From contig JBNGIS010005860.1 of assembly GCA_049999725.1 (NCBI GenBank), forward strand, positions 1-33,649: DNA of 33,649 nucleotides, given 5' to 3'. The first letter of the stretch is position 1. The number at the start of each line of letters is the position of its first letter. Positions 19,910 to 29,780 of the stretch are shown here, piece after piece. This DNA comes from Haplomitrium mnioides (taxonomy: Eukaryota; Marchantiophyta; Haplomitriopsida; Calobryales). The notes beneath the pieces are model-generated. The model was given only the letters and a program-made list of their open reading frames with translations, searched no databases and was not told where the DNA came from. The position numbers and the translations under genes are program-made.

Positions 19910-21185
19910 TAGAGATTTCCTCGTTATTTGGGCATGTATTAATCTCTGGTATGACTGCTATATAGTCAGTTGTAGGTGTTGTTTCTGGTTGAGGATTTCT
20001 TTTCCTTCTTGGATAGGAATCCTTAGTTCCAGAGGGTCTGTCTCTCTTTGCTTTTGGTCATGCATCCGATACAATGTGTGGAGTCTCTTGAATTCGGGCA
20101 GGTGTGTTTGCAGCTGCAATATGTGACCTAGTCACAGTTGCTGCATCATTAAATGCATCGGGTAATTTAGATAATATTTGATTCAAATGTAATATACGTT
20201 GGACTTCTTCATCTGCTTGTTTGGTCCTTGGATCATTATAAAAAATAGCCTTACTGTTCCACTGTAACTGAGATACATTATACATAGCATTGTGTTTCTC
20301 TTTTCCTAGATTTAGATAGATATCTTCATAAAAATGGCAGTCCTTAAAGTGTGCCTTGTAAACGTCACCAGTGGTGAGTTCTAAGAATTTGATGATGGAT
20401 GGGCTGTCAAAGCCTATGTAAATGCCTTGTTGGCGTTGAGGGCCTATCTTAGTACGTTTGGGTCCCAAAATGGGGACCATTACCTGGCAGCCAAACGATC
20501 TCAGATGTGAGAGGTCTGGTGGTGTGCCAAAAGCTAAGTGGTATGGGTTGAATGAGTTGTATGCAGCTGGTCGATATTTGAGCAATGAAGCTGCGTGTAG
20601 TATTGCGTGGCCCCATGCTGTAGAGGGCAGCTTTGTCTGCATCAGTAAGGATCGAGCTGTAGTTTGCAATTGTTTAATGATAGCTTGTGCCATTCCATTT
20701 TGGAAATGTACATATGGGACTGGATATTGAGCTTCAATCCCTGTAATTAGGCAAAAATCGTCAAATGTTTTGGAGCTAAACTCTTGAGCTCCGTCAACTC
20801 TTAGAATTTTAATAGGATTTTCTGGGAATTGAGCTTTAAGCTTAAGTATGTTCGCCAGAATCCGAGAGAATACCAAATTTCGAGTAGAAAGTAGCGAAAT
20901 CTATGACCATTTAGAAGAAGAGTCTATAATGACTAGAAAAAATCAGAATGGACCACTGGCTGGTTCAATAGGTCCATAAACGTCGGCGTTTAGTTGTTCT
21001 AAAAACTGTGGAATTTTATAAAGTGTTTTGGAGATAGCTGCTCTCGTGGTGAATTTTCCTTGAGAGCATGCCATACAGGGTTCTTGCATATAAGGAGAAC
21101 TCGCAGTAGCTGGTATCCCTGTAGAATTTTTATAGATTCTCCTGTACATAGTAGAACCAGGGTGCCCTAGTCTTTTGTGCCACAT
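19910..21185 (-). pseudogene. Element A: integrase
   Basis: The N-terminal zinc-binding part shows MWHKRLGHPG and MACSQGKF (HHCC type). The core has the first Asp in QLNADVYGPI and the second in ILRVDGAQEFSS. The third position, which is Glu in retroviral integrases, reads NGMAQAIIKQ, so the catalytic Glu is replaced by Gln (B has NGIVESAIKR). Further landmarks are AWGHAILHAA, SHLRSFGC and GIYIGFDSPSI. Three in-frame stops lie at SGPF|FFL, KWS|ISL and SDA|PKAK; the first two are CGA to TGA and CAG to TAG when compared with B. A basic KRDRPSGTK linker follows. Inactive. Confidence 0.9.
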
Positions 21186-21230
21186 GGTAGTAATAGTCTT
21201 AGAATTTGATTCAACATAATATGAATGAAT

Positions 21231-21780
21231 TTAAGTGATATATAGGCCTGGAGGTATTGATGGCAATATTTCAGCAATTTTTGGACCTTTTTGAGTTTGC
21301 TGTAGTAAAAAGAGAACTTCTTTGTTCTCATGTATATTGGTTTGAATATGTAGATTATTCTCTCGAATGTCTTGAAAACTTATTAGATTTAGTGTAGCTG
21401 ATGGTGCATATATAGCAGCAGTAATTTTGAGGATTGTTCCTATAGGAAAAATTACTGTTGCTGGACCGTAGCCTTCCTCAAGTTGTTTTTGTCCAGTAAT
21501 TGTTGTTATAATTCTGGATGAGGGTATAATTTGAATAAAATATTTATGATCTCTTAAGATGGTATGAGATGTGCCACTATCCAGTATACAATTACTGTTG
21601 TAGTCTACAGTGTCTTGGTAGGCTTGTTGGATTGTCATATGAGTTTCTGGAGTTACAAGTGAACTTCTGTATTTTGTGAGATCTTGGTTTAATTCTAGGA
21701 AATTTCCTTGGGGTCGTTGATTTTGAGGTAGACTATTGTAATATAATCTCGCTAGATGTTTCGGTACTCGACAAGTTAGT
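21231..21780 (-). pseudogene. Element A: aspartic protease
   Basis: After the gag zinc knuckle the frame continues to NCILDSGTSHTILRDHKYF, the retropepsin active site in DSG form (about 21557-21600), then QLEEGYGPATVIFPIG, SATLNLISFQDIRE and PSIPPGLYIT. A TAA at 21228-21230 separates this from the pre-integrase block, but the frame is unchanged across the stop. It would process the Gag-Pol polyprotein in the virus-like particle. Confidence 0.88.
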
Positions 21781-22709
21781 TTAACATGGTCTGTTGTACC
21801 ACATCTAAAGCATTTCTTAGTTCCAGTATTATTACGATCTGTCTTGGGTTTAAAATTTCCTCTTCCTTGGCGCGTCCTCGAAAGGAACCACGATTGTTCC
21901 ATTCTGGTCTATTTTGTGTTTGATCTGGATTTCTGGTTCTGTATGTAGAGGTATAATTTCTTCCTGGGTTGCTGCCTCCTCTTCCTCTGTAGGTTTGTCT
22001 CCCCCTTAATGCACCTCTGCCTCTGTATGCCCCTCTGTGGTTGAATGCACCCCTTCGGCTGTATGCACCTTTTTGACTGGTGCTAGCATAATATGTGGAT
22101 GCTTCATTTGGTCTGTGGGGATTTGGTAGAGTGCCAGGGGGTCTAGACTTAGAATTTTCGAGTAGCATAATCTGGTGTTTCTCAGCTAATAGCATATGTG
22201 CTATTAGTTGGGAGTACTGTTGGAAATTCATATTATGGTATTGGGTAGCCAAGATCAAGTTGGTGGCATGAAAGGTGGAAAGTGTTTTTTTCGATTTGTT
22301 CAGCATCATCCACTGGATGTCCACAAACTGCTAGTTGTGATACAATGCGAAATAGTTCGCTATTGTATTCAGCAATAGTCTTATGGTCATGTACCCTTAA
22401 ATTGATCCAATCATAGCGTGCAGCAAGTAAAGTTATGTTTCTCATATGATCAAATCTGTTTTTGAGAGAATCCCATATGATCCTTGGATTGTATTCATTC
22501 AGATACTGCAATTTTAACAGTTTTGTTAAGTGATGTCTGATTAATATGAGTGCTCTGGCTTTATCCTGCAGAGAAGGGCCAACATCTGTGAGGATAGTGT
22601 CTTGTAAATTTTGGGCATTTAGATGGGCCTCCATATCGAGGCTCCAAGAAAGGTAATTGGCTCCATCTATAGCCAATGGTTGAAAGTGTAATTTGTCAAT
22701 GTTATTCAT
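21771..22709 (-). pseudogene. Element A: gag (UBN2-like) with CCHC zinc knuckle
   Basis: The start is the ATG at 22709 (MNNIDKLHFQPLAIDGANYL), chosen because it gives the conserved LSWSLDMEAHL N-terminus. The capsid shows KARALILIRHHLTK, YDWINLRVHDHKTI and YNSELFRIVSQLAVCGHP. A seven-T run (22285-22291) carries one extra base relative to B: the frame breaks after EQIEK and resumes as TLSTFHATNLILA. A Gly/Arg-rich nucleic-acid-binding stretch follows (RRGAFNHRGAYRGRG). A second frameshift near 21870-21890 restores the first frame, giving the knuckle CFRCGTTDHVKLTC (C-x2-C-x4-H-x4-C). Confidence 0.9.
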
Positions 22710-23012
22710 GTTAATATGAGGTGATCTGTGTGGGTCTTGACTATTGTTTAATTCTTATTATTTTCTGTGCAGATAATTTGCTATGGATAGTTGGATGGTG
22801 TATTCTATTCTGAAGGTAAGAATAATCAGTTTGTGCTTTTGTAAAAAGATAAAAAAGTTAATTATTATCTTTGGTTGGTTTTTAGAATGTAGGAGAATGT
22901 TGGCTATTTGTATTAGTTAGTTACTACTTAGTGCATATAATGAAATTATAACTTATTTTATTGTTCTGTGCAGGATGACTGAAATATGAGAAAAAAAAAG
23001 AAAATAGTAAAC
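22710..23012 (-). other. 5' leader remnant of element A
   Basis: About 300 bp upstream of the gag ATG is AT-rich and without open frames. It ends at 23012, where the end of C's LTR begins. No tRNA-iMet-type primer binding site and no match to the 3' LTR of A are visible, so the PBS and 5' LTR are missing. A pyrimidine-rich tract followed by CATATTTCAG near the upstream end resembles a splice acceptor. Confidence 0.6.
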
Positions 23013-23454
23013 TGTTACGCCTGAATGGTTTTGTCTCCTTAATAGATTAATAGATTAGAATTGAATCAATTTTTGGAGGATTTTCTATTAATCAAAATAG
23101 AAGATTGTTTATATTAGAATATTGTGTAAATTTTACAGGAGGCTTAGCTTCATCTGTAGTGATAATCTGATTCAAATTCGTAAATGCTTTCGCTCCACTC
23201 CTGTCTATCAATATTCAGGCGTTGGTCACCTAAAGGCTGCATCCTCTTAAATGTAATATGATTTCAAGCACATCACTCACTTTTTAGGTCACTGCTCACT
23301 CCACTAAGTAGAAATGTCTCAAAAAGCGTTAAGAGATCAAGTTGTAGCAACCTCTCTAAAAGTTATCTAATATCTAGCAAAGAGAGTTGGCTAATCATAG
23401 CTAACAAATTGTGAGTTATGGCTATTCTATAGTAGCAAAGGTACATTTCCAACA
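23013..23454 (-). repeat. 3' LTR of element C
   Basis: On the minus strand it starts TGTTGGAAATG right after ACTAGGAG (a decayed polypurine tract) and the RNase H tail, and ends GGCGTAACA, giving TGTT..AACA ends and a length of 442 bp. The start is well supported. The end is inferred from the CA terminus and from the junction with A's leader. No second copy is in the window. Confidence 0.65.
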
Positions 23455-24010
23455 CTCCTAGTTATTGCATGTTTCTATAGATTCATTTTGTTGATAAGCT
23501 TGAAAGGTCTTTCTTGGGGCAATGCTTTTGTGAGAGTGTGAGCTGCCATCTCTACTACTACACAATAATCTAGTTTCACTTCATTTGTAAAGATGTATGA
23601 AGTGATATTGGAAGTCAATGTGTTTTATCTTTGAATGATGAATTGGGTTGATGGCCATTCCTATACATCCAAGACTATCACACACAAAAGTTGTTGTCTC
23701 TTGATTGAATCCAATGTCATCAAGCAACTTGCAAATCTACAATCTCTTCCTTGAATTCAATGCTATCAAGCTTTCTGCAAATCCACACTCTTGTGCTTGA
23801 ATCCAATGTCATAAAGAAACTTGCAAATTTGTGCAGCTTTTTCACATAAATATAATAGTGCCTTGTACTTAGCTTCATTTAATAAAAGAGTAGTGGTCTT
23901 ATGTATTTTACTACTTTAGTAGATAGCTCTATCTCCCATAATAAACACATGTCTAGAATTGGATCTCCTTCCCAATCTACACACTATTGCTAGTAAGCTC
24001 GATCTATTTA
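23455..24010 (-). pseudogene. Element C: RNase H remnant
   Basis: Minus-strand frames give LLNEAKYKALLYLCEKAAQI, matching the STTEAEYxAL..A region of copia RNase H, with NSRHVFIMG before it. Near the LTR is AAHTLTKALPQERPFKLINK, the classic C-terminal DxxTKxLP block. Frames switch several times, and repeated CAAGCxxCTTGCAAATCT phrases between 23700 and 23840 suggest a small internal duplication. Confidence 0.8.
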
Positions 24011-24029
24011 TCACCATAATAGGTTGCAA

Positions 24030-24840
24030 CCATCATCAAAGTGCATGCTTTGCAACTTCCTTTGCTAGTTGAGCTCTTGCATTCTTGTCTCTAGTCATAT
24101 ATGCCCTAAACATGTAGTGCATCCTTCCAACATCCACCATCTCAAATGAGTTACTAAGGCTATGCTTTACATTGCACAACAAATTCATATACCACTTGAT
24201 AATAGTAGGTTGTATAAAGTGATTGTGATGATAGACCCTTTTACTACTAAGAAATACATGATGTGATTGGATGTGCATCTAGAATATCCATCACTTTGCA
24301 AATATTCATCCATCTACTTGTACAATTCTCTTGAGAATTGCTCCAATCTATACAAAGACCTCCAAAGCAAGCACACACCTTGTGCTCTTTCTCACATCAC
24401 TTAAACTTTGCAAATTGCACCATATATACCTCTTCTTTGAGATCTTCATTCAAGAGACCACACTTCACATCCATCTAATGAATTTCGTTGTCTATATCTA
24501 CTACAATGGCTAGTTGGTAGTAGATGGATGTCAACTTCACCACAATTAAGGCGAGTGTTTCTTGAGAACTAATATCTTCTTTCTGGAGGCTAGACTACCA
24601 TTCATGCTTTGTACTTGGTGACTATAGCTCCACACTTGAAATACAACACCTAGTTTCATCCAATGTCTTTTCTACCTTCTAGTAAATTTCTCAAAATCCA
24701 AGTTCCAATCTATATCAAGTATTGGTGCTCCTTTTTTGTAGCCAACTCCTAATGTTTAACATCATTCCATTCCATGGCTTGCTTAAGACTTGTTCATTCT
24801 TGCTTAAGAAAAACTTTTGCCTCACTTTTCTCTACTCTAA
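24030..24840 (-). pseudogene. Element C: reverse transcriptase remnant
   Basis: The palm block reads HQMDVKCGLLNEDLKEEVYM after correcting one stop (24440-24500), the counterpart of QLDVKTAFLHGDLEEEIYM in other copia RTs. Then comes KEHKVCACFGGLCIDWS, a decayed YGLKQSPRxW block. The frame 24278-24036 gives LKHSLSN-like SNSFEMVDVGRMHYM and TRDKNARAQL, downstream of the lost YVDD. The upstream QAMEWNDV block (about 24770) corresponds to the start of RT. No catalytic YxDD is readable. Confidence 0.8.
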
Positions 24841-25379
24841 CCATGACAATTGGATTTCAAAGTCTTTGTGACTTTTTTACAAGTTGCAACATTATTTTTC
24901 TTTATATTCCTCTAGAATAGCCAGTCCATTTTTTGCAAGTTGTTGTCCAGAAATCTGACCAGCTCTCCATCACCTAGAGTGATCCTCAAAATACCACAGA
25001 GGGCACTGGATTTGTACCTACCTTGTTGCCTACCTTCCACTTATTGAAAATGACATATGTGCGCAAGATTGTTTTGCTTGTAACTAGGTTGTACAATCGA
25101 TAGGCCTCCCCTCCTTCATTGTATCTAAGGAAAAATACACTTTATTGTCTTAGATTCCAACTTTAAGCAAAGCATCACAACAACCAAGACATATGTGTTG
25201 CAGCCAAAACTTTGAAATGCCTCATGAAAGGTTGAGTTCCCAAGCTTGCCAAGTTGTCGACCTTTCAACTACATTTAAGAGGTTGATATAGTTCAGCTGT
25301 AGCTATGTCACTACCCAAAACTTGCTCTTTAGAACAACATATGTAACATGCTTCAAGCCCTCTCAACAAGTGTCTTATT

Positions 25380-25980
25380 TGACGATATTGCTACAAACTT
25401 GTCCTCCAGGCCAACATATGCAACATGCTTCCAACCTTCTCAATAGTTGCCTTGTGCAGCCATATTGGCACACCATTATAGTGTGGAGAATACTGAGCAA
25501 TCATCTATGCTCATCTATGCTCTTAAACCTCTTTTTTCAAAAAACATTATGGAGTTACTTCTCTTACTTCTAAAAACCATGACTCTATAGTCAACTTCAT
25601 CTTCCATCCCAGCAAGATATGTTTGAGAGATTTCATCTTTGTTGTACATGAAGTAGACAAAGGACATTATTAATTTGTCATATGTGAATGTTGCAAAATA
25701 CATGTAGCTGGACCACAAAGGTGTCTTCATAGGTCCACATAAATCATTGTGGACTAAATCCAAAAAAAATGGATATCTTTTATCTAACGGTTCTCTTGTT
25801 GACTGCAGATTTTGTGTGACTTTCCTTTTACAAATTTTTCTAGAACGTAAGTGAGGTAGATTTCTCCAAAACCATATTGCTCACCATGCTAGTAAGCAAC
25901 CTGATTCTTTGCTCTTTCAAGTGTCTAAACCTATGGTGCCATAGCTTATCCAAGACTATATGGGTCAAGGTTGACCACCA
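25380..25980 (-). pseudogene. Element C: pre-integrase and integrase remnant
   Basis: LWHHRFRHLKEQ (about 25930) is the HxxxH part of the GAG_pre-integrase zinc finger. The frame 25763-25515 starts DLVHNDLCGPMKTP, with the first catalytic Asp changed to Asn (DLVHTDxCGP is usual), followed by a YFATFTYDKLI block and ending FFEKRGLRA. After a frame change QYSPHYNGVPIWLHKATIEK follows, the counterpart of YSPQQNGVAERKNRTIVE, in which the Glu is not conserved. Inactive. Confidence 0.85.
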
Positions 25981-26049
25981 AACAAGTCCTAAAAAGGGTA
26001 CTCACAAACCAAAGCTCTTTGGTGACCTCATGCCTACAAATGGTCCCTC

Positions 26050-26756
26050 TAGATCATAGATGGTGCTCTTGCTTCTCAATCATTTAATATTGAGTTGCAC
26101 AATTCCATTGCAATTGCATGAACTCCAGAGCTGTTACCCAACTCTGTCAACTCAAGAATCAGTTTTGATAACATCCATTAATCATAATTTTCCTGATGGC
26201 ATGTGGCTAGATGCACTAAGTCATGTTTATTAATCCTTGTCTTCACATGATTCATGTTCAACAACTATTGCATTGAAAGTCACCTCAAATTTCTTTCTCA
26301 TCTCCTCCTTTCTTCTTGTTAGCCAATTTCTTCTTGCAAGATTTAGACAAGTATCCAACCATCTTTCAATAATGACATGTACCTATCTTTGCATGTATCT
26401 TTCCTTTCTTGTCTCCTTTTGCAATCAAAACATTATCATCAATCTTTTCTTTTTGTGTCACTTGTGCTCCTTACTAAGCAAACGACTCACCACAAATTAT
26501 AGATCTATGTAAGGCCCCTTTGCAATCATCTTCATGCCCAAGGTGTCATAATCAACATGAAGAATGTTGAGCAATACACATATCAGGTCATTTTCCTCAA
26601 TTCGTGATCTAACTGCTTGAAGTTTATCCAACTATGGACTTGACCTTCAACACATATTCAAGGATAGTTGAATTTTCTTCATCTACACCAAGAAGAGTAG
26701 ATTAAGAAACATTCTCTTCATATTTCTATTGCCTTCATAATTACAAAATAGTAATT
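26050..26756 (-). pseudogene. Element C: gag remnant
   Basis: Minus-strand frames give KLQAVRSRIEENDLICVLLN and LHVDYDTLGMKMIAKG, typical for UBN2-type gag C-terminal halves (DKLxAxGxxI..DxxxxLLxxLPxxYD). The zinc knuckle is decayed: CHY, TGA, KMVGYLSKSCKKK, where the second Cys has become a stop and the His a Tyr. The N-terminal half of gag is missing at the border with B's LTR. Confidence 0.8.
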
Positions 26757-26900
26757 TGTTGTAGAGTATGAGTCATACAGAGAGAGAATGCTGCGCCCAA
26801 CGTTCCTTCATGTAATGATTAATGGAATGGTGAGAGATCGAATGTCTCTCTTATCTATACATCCATTCTATATATAGGAGTATCACTATGTTCTATAGCA
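26757..26900 (-). repeat. 3' LTR of element B (144 bp)
   Basis: On the minus strand it begins TGCTATAGAAC directly after the GGGGAG tract and ends CTCTACAACA, next to decayed gag of element C. A TATATATAG box at 26868-26877 lies about 25-35 bp after the start. At 144 bp it is short for copia. No second copy lies in the last 1.1 kb of the window. Confidence 0.7.
26868..26877 (-). promoter_or_regulatory. TATA-box candidate in LTR B
   Basis: In element sense CCTATATATAG lies close to the LTR start. The rest of the LTR then supplies R and U5. Assigned only by sequence and position. Confidence 0.4.
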
Positions 26901-26911
26901 CTCCCCTTTGG
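26901..26911 (-). promoter_or_regulatory. Polypurine tract of element B
   Basis: In element sense CCAAAGGGGAG, immediately followed by the TG of the 3' LTR. One G shorter than in A. Confidence 0.8.
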
Positions 26912-26974
26912 CTGATTCTTCTCCTGTAATCAGCCACATTTGATAGGACTAGTGTATATCCTATATATGTGTAG

Positions 26975-27017
26975 TCTCATTAAAACCCTCCTGCTTTCTT
27001 TTGAGGGAAAGAGTGCT
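26975..27017 (-). promoter_or_regulatory. Conserved 3' UTR hairpin motif (B copy)
   Basis: In element sense GCACTCTTTCCCTC, loop, then GGAGGGTTTTAATGAGAC. Arms and flanks match the motif at 15941-15984 in A while the loop differs, which suggests selection on the paired arms when the elements were active. Confidence 0.7.
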
Positions 27018-27334
27018 ACCACATATATAGTACTTAATAAAATGAATGAATAAAATGTATGGAGTTCATAATATGAAAACTGTATGATAAGTTCTAAGTT
27101 ATCAAATCATGATAAGATGATCATGTCGCTATAGGCAGGCCTCCTCGATCTTTTGTTGCGCTCTCTTCTGGTCTTGAATGCTTGTTGTGCTCCACAAAGT
27201 CATATGTGATGTGTCCAACCTGTTTGAGTAGCTGCATTTTGACTGTAAGTAACCCTGTGGTCAGCATCAATATATATTAAGAATCATAACTCATGAATCT
27301 GAAAATATGACAGCAGGTCAGAATAATATTCAGA
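27018..27334 (-). other. 3' UTR of element B
   Basis: About 320 bp lie between the RNase H stop and the hairpin motif. A 39-codon minus frame (MQLLKQVGHITYDFVEHNKH...) is present but too short to call. The corresponding part of A is about 1.6 kb, so A carries roughly 1.3 kb extra. Confidence 0.5.
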
Positions 27335-28506
27335 TTAAGTATGTTCTTTGTGTATTTCAGACAGTTTTCTAAGACCAATACCCTCTGTGTGCTCTTTATG
27401 TAGAGCGGGAGGTAGAGGTTTTGTAAACATGTCAGCTCTATTTAGTTTACTAGGTATCCATTGTACCTTGATTTTGTCATTATGTTGTTCATGAGTATAG
27501 AAAAATTTTGGAGCTATATGTTTTATTCTATCGCCCTTGATGAATCCTTGAGCGATTTGGTCAACACATGACTTGTTGTCCTCAAATATAGATGTAGGTT
27601 CCTGGATGAGGGGTTGGCTTGTGTTGGAGTTAATATGGTCAATGAGTTGGCGTAACCAAATACACTCTCTATTTGCTTCATACAGAGCTATTATCTCCGC
27701 ATGGTTTGTAGAGGTGGTGGTGATTGTTTGTTTTGTGCTTTTCGATGATATTGTTGTGCCCCCTTTGAGGAATACATAGCCCGTTTGTGACTTTGCGTCG
27801 TCGGGATCAGATAAGTATCATGCATCAGCATATCCTATAATGTCATGGTCTGCAGTTTTCGGGAAGAACAGTCCCATATCTGTGGTACCTTTAAGGTATC
27901 TGAAAATCCTTTTGATGTCGTTCCAATGTCGTAAAGTCGGTTGGGAACTGTGTCTTGCAAGTAAGTTCACGGCAAAAGCTATGTCTGGTCTTGTTTGATT
28001 TGCAAGGTACATCAGTGCTCCTATTGCTGAAAGGTACGGTTTTTCAAGTCCCAGTGTAGGTTCTATTTCTTTTCTTTTTGAGAACATGTCCCTTGTAGGA
28101 TCTGATGATCTTACTTCCATAGGGATGCTCGTTGGATGAGCTTTATCCATGTTGAACTATTTTAAGGATTTTGGATGTATAAGTGGATTGATGGATTAGG
28201 ATTCCTTCGTAGGTGTTCAAACTGTATACCCAAGCAGAAGTCAGGTTCCCCAATGTCTCGCATTTCGAATATGTCCTTCAGCTTCTCAATGGTGTCGTTG
28301 GCTAGTCGTGGTGTGCCAAAAATGTTAATGTCATCTATATATATTGCTACTATGACGTATTCAGGGTTTTCCTGTTTCATAAAGAGGCTTGGTGCAATGT
28401 CCTCATTGGTGAAGTTTAAAGTCATCATTTCTTATTTGAATCTTTGATACCAGTTTCTACCGCTTTGTTTAAGTCCATACATTGAGCGTAGGACTTGTAC
28501 AGCCAT
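27335..28506 (-). pseudogene. Element B: C-terminal half of reverse transcriptase plus RNase H
   Basis: The RT part runs from MAVQVLRSMYGLKQSGRNWY through AIYIDDINIFGT (28329-28344), FEMRDIGEPDFCLGIQF and YLSAIGALMYLANQTRPDI. A frameshift sits near 28215, where the EHLPxGIL motif is broken, and a TAG lies in ILK|FNM (Gln in A). RNase H starts IIGYADA, has a TGA (Gly in A) and goes on with YLSDPDDAKSQTGYVFLKGG, NHAEIIALYEANRECIWLRQ, FEDNKSCV and ADMFTKPLP, with the stop at 27335-27337. YIDD replaces the more usual YVDD, as in A. Confidence 0.9.
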
Positions 28507-29228
28507 CTTTGAGCCTGATATGTCTGATGATATTCCAGTTGCTTTCATAGATTGCTCTGCCAGTTGTTTGCCTTTGTGTATATTTTTGCGATGGGGGACT
28601 ATAGGTCCCTTTGGATGTTCATTGTACAGCTGTTTTGCTGGCTGGACTAAAGGTCTAGTGTACTATTGCTTGTATAGCAGATCATTTGTGGGAACTGAAG
28701 GTCCGTTGTTGTGATTCGTGCTCAGCAAATGTGCTGGCTTTATATATGATCTGTTTTGAGCTGTTTGTAACATATCATCCATCGACTGGCATTTCCTTTT
28801 TGTCATAAGGACATAGGGTCCTTGTTTTGCCATCATGCCGTTATGGACAGAAGGTCCTTCATGACTTGTGTATCTTCTTTGGACGATAGGTCCATATGCA
28901 GAATGTTGGTCGTGAGAGACAAAGGTCTCTGTTTGTCTGTGTGTTCATGAGTGACAAAAGGTCTACTTTCACTTTTCTGGCCTTGAAGGACAAAAGGTCT
29001 AACCTCTCTTTGCTAGCTGTGAGGGACAAAAGGTCCGCTTTCACATTTCTGGCCTTGATAGACAAAAGGTCCACTTTCATATTTCTAGCGTTGAGGGACA
29101 AAAGGTCCACTTTCATATTTCTAACCTTGAGGGACAAAAGGTCCACTTTCATATTTCTGGCCTTGAGGGACAAAAGGTCCATTTTCATATTTCTGGCCTT
29201 GAGGGACAAAAGGTCTAACCTCAGTTGG
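28507..29228 (-). repeat. Repeat-built insertion inside RT of element B (GPxVP domain)
   Basis: About 240 codons lie between FHIEGEK and MAVQVLRSMYGL, where other copia RTs have a short linker. The N-terminal part (29216 down to 28786) is twelve 36-bp units, each giving a 12-aa repeat starting G/R-P-x-V (GPFVPQGQKYES is the commonest form). Further GPSVP, RPLVQ and GPIVP motifs follow at wider spacing down to about 28590. The 36-bp period keeps the frame. Lesions are a TAG at 29118-29120 (PQG|KYES), one more stop in a later unit, and one 1-base shift between units 8 and 9. Confidence 0.85.
28949..29218. repeat. 36-bp minisatellite core
   Basis: On the plus strand seven full units and one partial unit with consensus start GAGGGACAAAAGGTCC are nearly identical and directly adjacent (starts 28949, 28985, 29021, 29057, 29093, 29129, 29165, 29201). 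No spacers intervene, so it is a minisatellite and not a CRISPR array. It is the youngest part of the RT insertion in B. Confidence 0.95.
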
Positions 29229-29780
29229 CTGTTTCTCCCCCTCAATGTGGAATGATATCCTGGATATGAGCTCAGGAGGTGCTTTCATAAAAATTTGAGT
29301 GTCGAGTATGCCATATAAGTAGGCAATAATGACATCCATGATATGCATGATCAGGTTGTGTTGAATTGCAAATGCTATCATATATCTATATGTGATCGTA
29401 TCCATGACTGGTGAGTAGGTCATATTGTAATCTTTTCCAGGGATTTGCGTGTATCCTTTCGCGACGAGTCTTGCTTTGTATCTCGTGACTTCGCTTTTTG
29501 CATTTCTTTTCCTGACAAATATAAATCTGTAGTCTGTCAGGTTCATGTCTGATGTGGCAGGTATGACTGATCCAAATACTTGCCGATGTATGAGTGAGTC
29601 CAGTTCTGAGTGTATGGCTTTTTCCCATTGTGGCCAATCCGACCTTGATTGCGCATCCTGTACTGATATAGGGTCGGGTATGGTGTTGTCTATAGTTTGG
29701 GATACTGAATAGGCAAACATGTCGTTCATGTCGGTTTGGTCACGTTTCCAGACATGACCAGTAAATGAGTAGTCAATCGT
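29229..29780 (-). pseudogene. Element B: N-terminal half of reverse transcriptase
   Basis: Part of a 549-codon open frame (30770-29121) that joins integrase, linker and RT. Motifs in order: SDWPQWEKAIHSELDSL, YRFIFVRKRNAKSEV, YKARLVAKGYTQIPGKDY, and the palm block MHIMDVIIAYLYGILDTQIF with the first catalytic Asp, then MKAPPELISRISFHIEGEK, where the repeat insertion begins without a frame change. No lesion is seen in this half. Confidence 0.9.

Larger units (their letters stand above)
15530..23012 (-). mobile_element. Ty1/copia LTR retrotransposon A (5' LTR absent)
   Basis: Reading the minus strand, the order is leader, gag, protease, integrase, reverse transcriptase, RNase H, extra segment, conserved 3' UTR motif, polypurine tract and 3' LTR. 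That is the copia order (IN before RT). The gag-pol frame was originally single: the frame of the gag start (22709) equals that of the pol frame at 21902. It is now broken by at least two gag frameshifts, one RT frameshift and several stops. No second copy of the 324-bp LTR is found before C's LTR at 23013. It shares the family of element B but is clearly diverged from it. Not autonomous. Confidence 0.9.
23013..26756 (-). mobile_element. Ty1/copia retrotransposon C, old and truncated
   Basis: In minus-strand sense the order gag, pre-integrase, integrase, RT, RNase H, 3' LTR can be followed, but in many small frames with a stop every 20-40 codons. Its motifs belong to a different copia lineage from A and B (FEMVDVGRMHYM, CHLWHHRF-like, LVHNDLCGPM). 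The gag N-terminus and 5' LTR are missing; the fragment ends where the LTR of B begins at 26757. The order and the retained motifs make the identification safe; the protein is dead. Confidence 0.85.

Noticed and set aside
20458-20730. 90-codon plus-strand ORF within integrase of A
   Set aside because: Antisense shadow of the integrase frame.
28949-29218. CRISPR-like array of 36-bp repeats
   Set aside because: The repeats are directly adjacent without unique spacers and lie in the coding frame of a plant retrotransposon.
28896-29255. Plus-strand 119-codon frame with a repeated DKRSTFIFLALR-like unit, and a minus-strand 128-codon frame at 28859-29245
   Set aside because: Both are alternative-frame readings of the 36-bp minisatellite. 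The element-sense GPxVP frame is the one continuous with RT.
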